NCBI GenBank assembly: GCA_964385195.1
Contig: CAYLOC010000042.1
Span: forward strand, 1-19,889
Direction of reading: 5' to 3'
DNA from: CAYLOC01 sp964385195
GTDB lineage: Bacteria > Actinomycetota > Actinomycetes > Propionibacteriales > Nocardioidaceae
DNA length: 19,889 bases
The translations under genes were made by a program, and so were the position numbers. The notes beneath the pieces were generated by a model. The model was not told the origin of the DNA and did no database searches. It was given only the letters and a program-made list of their open reading frames with translations. Shown here one piece after another: positions 7,454 through 13,358 of this stretch (position 1 is its first letter; each line of letters starts with the position of its first letter).

Positions 7454-8451
7454 CACGCCACCTCCTGTCGCTGCCGGTCATCGGCGGAGTGCTGGGGCTG
7501 GTTCTGGTCGGCCGCGTCGTGGCCGGTGAGGGCGAGAAAGACCTCGTCCAGGCTGGGCTTGGCCACGGTCATGCCGGCGAGCGCGACGTTGGCCTCCCGC
7601 AGCGCGATCAGCACCTCCGCGGCGTTGTCGGCGTGTTCCAGCGGGACATGAATCTGGCCGTGCTCGGGGGTGAGGATCGGCTCCACGCCGAGCAGTCGGC
7701 GTACGACGTCTCCTGCTGCGGGCAGGTCGGCCGCGTCATCGACTCGCAGCTGCAGCGTGGAGGTGCCCACCGACGACTTCAACTGGTCAGACGTGCCCTC
7801 TGCGACCTTCCGGCCGCGGTCGATCACCGCGATCCGGCCGGCCAGCTGGTCCGCCTCGTCCAGGTACTGAGTGGTCAACAACACCGTGCATCCGTCGCGG
7901 ACCAGCTCCCGGATCGTGTCCCACATCTGGCCGCGGGTGCGCGGGTCGAGACCGGTCGTGGGCTCGTCGAGGAAGATCAGCGGCGGACGGACGATCAGGC
8001 TGGCGGCGAGGTCGAGCCGTCGGCGCATTCCCCCGGAGTACTTCGAGATCCGGCGATCGGCGGCCTCGCCCAGGTCGAAGCGTTCCAACAGGTCGGCGGC
8101 GATACTGCGGGCGCGCGCGGCGGGGATGCCCAGCAGCCGGCCGAACAGCCGCAGGTTCTCGGTGGCGGTGAGGTTCTCGTCGACCGCTGCGTACTGGCCC
8201 GTGACACCGATCAGCTGCCGGATGCGGTGCGGTTCGCGACGTACGTTCACCCCGAACAGGTGCGCCTCCCCCTCGTCGATGGGCAGCAGGGTCGCCAGCA
8301 TCTTCAAGGTGGTGGTCTTCCCCGCGCCGTTGGGCCCCAGCACACCGAAGATCTCACCGGGAGCGACCGAGAGGTCGATTCCGTCGACCGCCCGGAACGC
8401 ACCGAACCGCTTCACCAGCCCGCGGGCGTCGACCGCTTTGGCTTCATCCAT
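7453..8451 (-). CDS. DrrA-like ABC transporter ATP-binding protein
   Basis: 332 aa, matching the DrrA family (daunorubicin-type exporter ATPases). Walker A is GPNGAGKTT (about residues 40-48), and the Q-loop region is GVTGQYAAVDENLTATENL, a hallmark of DrrA-type proteins. The signature YSGGMRRRLDLAASL, Walker B LIFLDEPTTGLD and switch His region TTQYLDEADQLA follow. The C-terminal domain has PSLDEVFLALTG, another DrrA-family mark. The chosen ATG at 8451 leaves the usual ten or so residues before GLVKRFG, but its ribosome binding site is poor. The ATG at 8481 with GGAGG 11 nt upstream is a possible alternative. It powers the permease encoded next. It is divergent from dinB with an 88-nt gap. 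Confidence 0.93.
   Translation of the reverse strand: MDEAKAVDARGLVKRFGAFRAVDGIDLSVAPGEIFGVLGPNGAGKTTTLKMLATLLPIDEGEAHLFGVNVRREPHRIRQLIGVTGQYAAVDENLTATENLRLFGRLLGIPAARARSIAADLLERFDLGEAADRRISKYSGGMRRRLDLAASLIVRPPLIFLDEPTTGLDPRTRGQMWDTIRELVRDGCTVLLTTQYLDEADQLAGRIAVIDRGRKVAEGTSDQLKSSVGTSTLQLRVDDAADLPAAGDVVRRLLGVEPILTPEHGQIHVPLEHADNAAEVLIALREANVALAGMTVAKPSLDEVFLALTGHDAADQNQPQHSADDRQRQEVA
7459..7466 (-). promoter_or_regulatory. Strong ribosome binding site for the permease
   Basis: The minus-strand sequence AGGAGGTG lies inside the 3' end of the ATPase gene. Spacing from AGGAGG is 7 nt to the ATG at 7453 and 4 nt to the GTG at 7456, which favours the ATG. Confidence 0.7.
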
Positions 8452-8539
8452 GACGATGATCTTGACAGAGGTCCGCCCCATCCGCGCGGACGCCTCCAGA
8501 ACCCGGACCCTGCCATGTGGGTTGTGCGAGGATCGCGGG

Positions 8540-9583
8540 ATGACGCGGTGGGTGCTGCACGTCGACCTGGACCAGTTCCTGGCGGCCGTGGAGGTGCTGC
8601 GCCGTCCCGAGCTCGCCGGACGCCCGGTCGTCGTCGGTGGACGCGGTGACCCCACCGAGCGGGCCGTGGTCTCCACCGCCTCCTACGAGGCGCGGGCGTT
8701 CGGCGTCCGGTCCGGGATGCCGCTGAAGACCGCCGTACGTCGCTGCCCGGACGCGGTGTTCCTGCCCGTGGACTTCCCCGTGTACGAGGCCGCCTCGGCG
8801 CGGGTGATGCAGACGTTGCGGGAGTTCCCCGGTGCGGTGGTGGAGCCGCTGGGCTGGGACGAGGCGTTCGTGGGGGTGGAGTCCGACGACCCGGAGGCGA
8901 CCGCCCGGGGACTGCAACGGGCGGTGCTGGACGCGACCCGCCTGCATTGTTCGGTCGGCATCGGAGACACCAAGGTACGGGCGAAGATCGCCACGGAGTT
9001 CGGCAAGCCGCAAGGGATGTACCGGTTGACCCGGGCGAACTGGATGGAGGTGATGGGGGAGCGGCCGACCAAGGCGCTGTGGGGCATCGGCAATCGGATC
9101 TCCGAGCGGCTTGCCCGCCTGGGCATCCGGACCGTCCGGGATCTGGCCTTCTCGCCCGTGGAGCCGTTGATCGCGGAGTTCGGTCCCAACACCGGCCCGC
9201 ACATCGGCCGGCTGGGCCGTGGTGGCGGCAGCGTCGTGGTCGACGACTCGCCGTGGGTCGCCCGTGCCCACGGCCACGAGACCACCTACCAGCAGAACCT
9301 GACCACGCCGGAGGAGGCCGCGGCCGCGCTCCGGGCCCTGGCCGACCAGGTGGTGCAGGACCTCCGGCGGGAGGACCGTGCCTGTGTGCGGGTGCACCTG
9401 AAGGTGCGGTTCGCGCCGTTCTTCACCGTCACCCGCGTGCGCAAACTGCCCGAACCGACGTACGATCCCGGCGTGATCACTCAGACGGCGCAGGAGATGC
9501 TCACCAAGCTGGACGACCCTCGCCCGATCAGGCTGCTGGGAGTCCGCGCGGAGATGGAGCCACCGGCGGGCGGCTACCGGTAG
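8540..9583 (+). CDS. dinB2: Y-family DNA polymerase IV, DinB2 type
   Basis: 347 aa translesion polymerase. Catalytic acidic residues are D9 in HVDLDQFLAAVE and D107/E108 in GWDEAFVG. The nucleotide-binding block STASYEARAFGVRSGMP is at 45-61, helix-hairpin-helix ALWGIGNRISERLARLGI in the thumb, and little finger domain at the C-terminus. The residue aligned with E. coli DinB Phe13, the steric gate that excludes ribonucleotides, is Leu14. The family-typical S-x-D-E is replaced by GWDEA. Both features are known from Mycobacterium smegmatis DinB2, which readily uses rNTPs. ATG at 8540 has GAGG 8 nt upstream. There is no obvious C-terminal beta-clamp motif: the protein ends EMEPPAGGYR. It is convergent with the otrA-like gene, 5 nt apart. 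Confidence 0.93.
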   Translation: MTRWVLHVDLDQFLAAVEVLRRPELAGRPVVVGGRGDPTERAVVSTASYEARAFGVRSGMPLKTAVRRCPDAVFLPVDFPVYEAASARVMQTLREFPGAVVEPLGWDEAFVGVESDDPEATARGLQRAVLDATRLHCSVGIGDTKVRAKIATEFGKPQGMYRLTRANWMEVMGERPTKALWGIGNRISERLARLGIRTVRDLAFSPVEPLIAEFGPNTGPHIGRLGRGGGSVVVDDSPWVARAHGHETTYQQNLTTPEEAAAALRALADQVVQDLRREDRACVRVHLKVRFAPFFTVTRVRKLPEPTYDPGVITQTAQEMLTKLDDPRPIRLLGVRAEMEPPAGGYR

Positions 9584-9588
9584 CCGGC

Positions 9589-11550
9589 TCACCGCAGGAC
9601 GTTCCGGAACCAGGTGACGCGGTCTGCCGGGTCGATGCCGGTACGCCGACGGGACGGCGGCCGCTGACCGGTCACCGGCTGGTGGTGGTCGGGTGTGGTG
9701 ACCAGCACCCCCTCCCCCCGGGTCAGGTCCGGCAGCCGCGTGGCCAGCTCCGGAACCCGCGCGGAGACCAGATGTCCGGTCAGGCGCGTGTAACCGCCCC
9801 CGCCGGAGGCCTCGCTGGTGGCGGCACCGAACCGGCCGAGTACGGCGGTGACGGCGGCGAACGCCTCGTCGGGGAACTCCAGGTCGAACCGGTCGACGGG
9901 CTCACACACCTGTGTCCCGGCCTGTTCCAGCGCGGCCATCACCACGACCGGGGCGAGGTGGCGGAAGTCGGCGGCCACGCTGGAGACGGACTTGTCGAAC
10001 TTCTGGTGCGGCTTGCTCTGCCGCGGGTAGTAGCCGGACTCGGTCATCGTCACCACGCAGTCGGTCACCTGCCACCCGTGCCGGCCCTGACGCAGCGCCG
10101 ACCGCACTCCTTCCTCGGTGGCGGCGATGAACGCGGGCGGCAGGTTGCCCCGCTCGACACCGGGGGAGAACTCGACCCCGTGACCCACGTCGGCAGCCGC
10201 GACGCGCAGCCCGATACCGGCGAGGTAGGGGTTGTCGCCGACCTTGATCCGGTCCACCGACGCCCCGGTTCCCACCACCCGCTCCAGGCACACCACCGCG
10301 GTGTCGGAGAAACGAGCCCGCACGCCGTACCGCTCCTGCAGCAGCGCCGCGATCACCTCCTTTTGCACCTCACCATGCAGACGCACCGCCGCCTCGCCCG
10401 CGGCCGCGTCCAGGTGCAGCCCGATGAGCGGGTCCTCGTCGGCGAGCTCGGTCAGCCCGGCGAACAGGGCCGTGCGCTGGGTCGGGTCCTCCGGCTCGAC
10501 CAGCGCCTGCAGCGTGGCCGGGGCGAACCGGTGGGTACGCCGAGGGGGCGGCATGCCCAGCGTGTCGCCGATACGGGCGGTGGGTCCGCGCACGACCGCG
10601 ATCTGGCCCGCATCCGCAGCGGTGTTCACGGCCATGCCGTCCGGCCCGCTGACCGCGACCTCGGTCACCCGTTCAGCCTGGCGACCTCCGAACGCGACGC
10701 GTTCGCGGACCTGGAGGCGTCCGGTCCACAGGCGGACCCAGGCGCGACGGCCCCGCTCGTCGCGGTCCACGGCGAACACGGTCCCGGCGACCGCCTGGCC
10801 CTGACACCCGTCGGCCTGCGGAAGCAGGCCGGACAGGGCGCGGCACAGCTCGTCCATGCCTGCGCCGGTGATCGCCGAGCCGCACAGGAGCGGCGTCAGC
10901 GCGCCGCGGCGTACCCCCGCCCGTAGGGCACGCGTGACGTCGCGTCGACGTACCGGCTGCTCCGACACCCACCTGGCCAGCAGACCGTCGTCGACCTCCG
11001 CCGTCGCGGTGACCACCGGCTCCGCAGTCGGCGGTACGGCGGTCACACCGGCGCCGTGCGTGCCCTGGTCCGTCGGCGTGGTGAGCGGGACAACGTGCGG
11101 CGTGAGCCGGCGACGTACCTGCTCCACGGCTGCGTCCACGTCGGCGCCGGAGCGGTCGATCTTGTTGACGAACAACAGGGTCGGGACACCGACGCGCTGC
11201 AACGCACGCCAGATCGCCACCGTCTGTGGCTGCACGCCTTCGACCGCGGACAGCACGAGCACGGCCGCGTCGAGGACACCGAGGGAGCGCTCGACCTCGG
11301 CGACGAAGTCGGGATGGCCGGGGGTGTCGACCACGTTGACGGTCAGGCCGCGCAGCGCGAAGGAGGTCACGCTGGTGCGGATGGTGATGCCGCGCCGACG
11401 CTCCAGATCCATCGAGTCGGTGCGGGTCGTGCCTGCGTCGACGGCGCCGACGCGGCGGAGGGCGCCTGCGTGGTACAGCAGGCGTTCGGTCAGGCTGGTC
11501 TTGCCGGCGTCAACATGCGCGACAATCCCGAGGTTGAGGTAAGAGGTCAC
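9589..11550 (-). CDS. otrA: OtrA/TetM-type ribosomal protection GTPase
   Basis: 653 aa EF-G-like GTPase of the tetracycline ribosomal protection family, which removes tetracycline from the ribosome. GTPase motifs are AHVDAGKT (11-18), RRGITI (52-57), DTPGHPDF (75-82) and NKID (129-132). The C-terminal half has SGYYPRQSKPHQKFDKSVSS and then ADFRHLAPVVV, closer to Streptomyces OtrA than to the shorter TetM loop as I remember these. Ends with an Arg-rich tail GQRPPSRRRTGIDPADRVTW, also OtrA-like. GTG start at 11550 with GGAG 7 nt upstream. The reading frame continues open upstream but that part has no family similarity. A leader ORF overlaps the first 41 nt. OtrA-like genes are often intrinsic in actinobacteria, so resistance is likely but not proven. 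Confidence 0.9.
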   Translation of the reverse strand: MTSYLNLGIVAHVDAGKTSLTERLLYHAGALRRVGAVDAGTTRTDSMDLERRRGITIRTSVTSFALRGLTVNVVDTPGHPDFVAEVERSLGVLDAAVLVLSAVEGVQPQTVAIWRALQRVGVPTLLFVNKIDRSGADVDAAVEQVRRRLTPHVVPLTTPTDQGTHGAGVTAVPPTAEPVVTATAEVDDGLLARWVSEQPVRRRDVTRALRAGVRRGALTPLLCGSAITGAGMDELCRALSGLLPQADGCQGQAVAGTVFAVDRDERGRRAWVRLWTGRLQVRERVAFGGRQAERVTEVAVSGPDGMAVNTAADAGQIAVVRGPTARIGDTLGMPPPRRTHRFAPATLQALVEPEDPTQRTALFAGLTELADEDPLIGLHLDAAAGEAAVRLHGEVQKEVIAALLQERYGVRARFSDTAVVCLERVVGTGASVDRIKVGDNPYLAGIGLRVAAADVGHGVEFSPGVERGNLPPAFIAATEEGVRSALRQGRHGWQVTDCVVTMTESGYYPRQSKPHQKFDKSVSSVAADFRHLAPVVVMAALEQAGTQVCEPVDRFDLEFPDEAFAAVTAVLGRFGAATSEASGGGGYTRLTGHLVSARVPELATRLPDLTRGEGVLVTTPDHHQPVTGQRPPSRRRTGIDPADRVTWFRNVLR

Positions 11551-11605
11551 GGGGCAGCTCCACGGCTCGACGGATCGGGGTCGAAAGCGTGGTGGCTGCT
11601 CGCAC
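11510..11605 (-). CDS. Overlapping 31-aa leader ORF upstream of otrA-like gene
   Basis: GTG at 11605 is preceded by a perfect AAGGAG (plus-strand CTCCTT at 11612-11617) with 6-nt spacing, better than the otrA-like gene's own site. It encodes a 31-residue, Arg- and Pro-containing peptide beginning MRAATTLSTPIRRAVEL and ending RDCRAC. It stops at 11510, 41 nt inside the otrA-like gene in another frame. Ribosomes translating it would pass over the GTG start of the GTPase gene. This is the arrangement expected of translational attenuation or coupling; the regulatory role is inference. It could also be a chance ORF. Confidence 0.5.
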   Translation of the reverse strand: MRAATTLSTPIRRAVELPRDLLPQPRDCRAC

Positions 11606-11634
11606 GGTGCGCTCCTTGTCGTCAGTGTCGCCGG

Positions 11635-11652
11635 TGTTCCCGGCGTTCCCGG
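11635..11652. repeat. 9-bp near-tandem repeat upstream of the leader ORF
   Basis: TGTTCCCGG (11635-11643) followed directly by CGTTCCCGG (11644-11652), differing only in the first base. It lies about 18 nt upstream of the leader ORF's ribosome binding site, in the gap between the divergent otrA-like and lipoprotein genes. It could be an operator; no known consensus is recognised. Confidence 0.4.
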
Positions 11653-11764
11653 ACTTGATGAGGATGCCACGGCTGGTAGCCCGGGTCGAGGGGTTTTCCC
11701 GCGCCAGCGACGTTCTTCGCAAATCGCCGGACTCGGGCACCGGACCTTGATACGGTCGCTGCTG

Positions 11765-12919
11765 ATGTCCGTGTCATCCCGTATCGTCCCGTCCGTCGTC
11801 GCCTCTGCTGCCGTCATGGCTCTTGCCGCTTGTGGATCGAGTTCCGGTACGTCGGCCGATCCCGATCCCGCTCCGGATCCGAGCACCTCGACACAGAGCT
11901 CACCGACGGCGGATACCTCGGGCACAAGCGGGGACGATGCCGCGGTCGAGGTCGAGACAGCCGGTACCGGGACGTTCACCGTCACCGGCGCCATCCACCT
12001 GTCGGGGACGCTGACCGACGTGAAGTGCATCGAGCTTCACGTGAACAACTATGCGGCGCAAGGCACAGCGGACACCCCCATGGGGGAGGTGACGGTGGGG
12101 GCCGAGCTCCCAGCACCCCACCCGCACGATGACCAGGAGGAAGGGAACTCGCTGCTGGTCGGCGACACCGTGTACGACCGCCTCAGCATGGCGGGCGAAC
12201 TTCTCACCGGTCATCGGGACGGCGAAAAGCTCACCGTCACCGCCAAGCTCGTGAACGTCCACGACCCGCTCGACCCCGCGCTGATCGATCACCACGACCA
12301 GTGGCGCACCGTCACCGTCACGACGCATTGGGACTGCGGCGGCCAGCTCGCGAAATGGGATGCGATGCTGTCTCGGATGAGTGATCTCGGCGCCACCGGC
12401 GACGACACCGAGGGCACGCAGTCACCGACTGATTCCGGCACCCCGACCCTCTCGGCGACCCCGACCACGACGGGCACTCCGACCACCACCGGATCGCCGC
12501 CACCTGCTGAGGTCGTTCGGCTGCCCGCACCGAAGTCGGGGAGTCATACCGTGCACCTGTCCGGCGGGGTGGACAAGGCCCTCAGCCTCGCTACGGTGGT
12601 GTGTACCGGCGACGTGCTGACCGCGACCGGACCGGACGGGTCCAGCGTGCGGATCGGGGTCCAGGGGCCGATGATCGTGGTGCACGTCGCGGGGGGAGCC
12701 GATGTCTGGCGGGCCGGAGAGCACCCGGACGGCGCGGGGGCGCAGGCGAAGGCCGTGGACTATCCGTTGTCCGGCACGGTCAGCCCGTATCCCAGCGGCG
12801 TGACCTTCGCCGACGTGACTCTCGCCCACGCCGATTCGGTGATGGCCGCCCCGGATCCGGAGGACACCGCGAGCGCCACCGGCAGCCTGGCCTGCACCGT
12901 CGGGGCGCTCACCCCGTAA
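11765..12919 (+). CDS. Secreted lipoprotein of unknown function, two domains
   Basis: 384 aa from ATG 11765. A signal peptide with lipobox LAAC places the lipidated cysteine at about residue 23. A Ser/Thr/Asp-rich spacer follows, then a first domain (about 60-205) with GTFTVTGAIHLSG, a Cys in VKCIEL and DCGG, then a Thr/Pro-rich linker (TPTLSATPTTTGTPTTTGS). The second domain starts GSHTVHLSGG and has VVCTG and LACTVG. The openings of the two domains look alike, which may indicate a duplication, and the second recalls the fold pattern of LpqH-type mycobacterial lipoproteins, but I am not sure of either. A TTG at 11747, in frame, is an alternative start with one more Arg in the n-region; neither has a clear ribosome binding site. 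Its 3' end overlaps the convergent membrane protein gene by 11 nt. Confidence 0.8.
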   Translation: MSVSSRIVPSVVASAAVMALAACGSSSGTSADPDPAPDPSTSTQSSPTADTSGTSGDDAAVEVETAGTGTFTVTGAIHLSGTLTDVKCIELHVNNYAAQGTADTPMGEVTVGAELPAPHPHDDQEEGNSLLVGDTVYDRLSMAGELLTGHRDGEKLTVTAKLVNVHDPLDPALIDHHDQWRTVTVTTHWDCGGQLAKWDAMLSRMSDLGATGDDTEGTQSPTDSGTPTLSATPTTTGTPTTTGSPPPAEVVRLPAPKSGSHTVHLSGGVDKALSLATVVCTGDVLTATGPDGSSVRIGVQGPMIVVHVAGGADVWRAGEHPDGAGAQAKAVDYPLSGTVSPYPSGVTFADVTLAHADSVMAAPDPEDTASATGSLACTVGALTP

Positions 12920-13358
12920 CGGTGTCCCGGCCGGCGTCGGCATCAGGTCGGTTGCGCAGCAGGGTCGAGACCGCCAGCCAGACGGCGAGGAGCAGGATGA
13001 GCATGCCGTCGAGGGCGTGCAGACCGCCGAGCCACTTGTTATCCCAGCCGGCATGGGCGAGCGCATGTTGGGCTCCGGCAACCAGGACGAGCACGATCGC
13101 GGCACCGGTGATCGGCCGCCAGGACTGTCGCGCGATGAGTGAGACGACGAAGACCACTGCAGCGAAGACCTCCAGCGCGTCGCCCAGATCCTGGTGCAAG
13201 ACGAAGGAATGCCCGAAGATGCCGACTCCGGCGAAGAAGACCTGCAGCAGTACGGCGAGCACGAACAACCCGGACAAGTAGCCGAACAGCACGTCGGCGT
13301 GGTGTCGGGTACCGGTGAGCTCCTTTGGTCGGGACGCTGAGAGGTTGGTGACGGTCAT
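12909..13358 (-). CDS. Small four-helix membrane protein (DUF6220-like)
   Basis: 149 aa with about four transmembrane helices: YLSGLFVLAVLLQVFFAGVG, LEVFAAVVFVVSLIA, GAAIVLVLVAGAQHALA and DGMLILLLAVWLAVSTLL. The pattern (first helix ending in FFAGVGIFG, then H-x-x-LG, later GLHALDG) resembles the actinobacterial DUF6220 family, function unknown. The conserved His residues in FGHSFVLHQDLGD and LHALDGM could bind haem or metal, which is a guess. ATG at 13358 overlaps the phosphotransferase stop (ATGA) and has AAGGAG 5 nt upstream, so the two are very likely co-translated. The N-terminal extension of the open frame beyond this ATG is out-of-frame DNA of the upstream gene and is not part of the protein. 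Confidence 0.85.
   Translation of the reverse strand: MTVTNLSASRPKELTGTRHHADVLFGYLSGLFVLAVLLQVFFAGVGIFGHSFVLHQDLGDALEVFAAVVFVVSLIARQSWRPITGAAIVLVLVAGAQHALAHAGWDNKWLGGLHALDGMLILLLAVWLAVSTLLRNRPDADAGRDTVTG

Noticed and set aside
6204..7481. 425-codon minus-strand open frame over the permease and the sigma partner
   Set aside because: It overlaps two real genes in another frame, and the product is Arg/Gly/Asp-rich low-complexity sequence with no motif.
8947..10926. 659-codon plus-strand open frame over dinB2 and antisense to the otrA-like gene
   Set aside because: It overlaps two well-supported genes in other frames, its product is Gly/Arg/His/Gln-rich without any domain, and long empty frames are expected at this GC.
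11551..12030. N-terminal extension of the OtrA-like protein up to an ATG near 12030
   Set aside because: The extension runs antisense to the lipoprotein gene and has no similarity to the family; GTG 11550 with GGAG gives the exact expected N-terminus.
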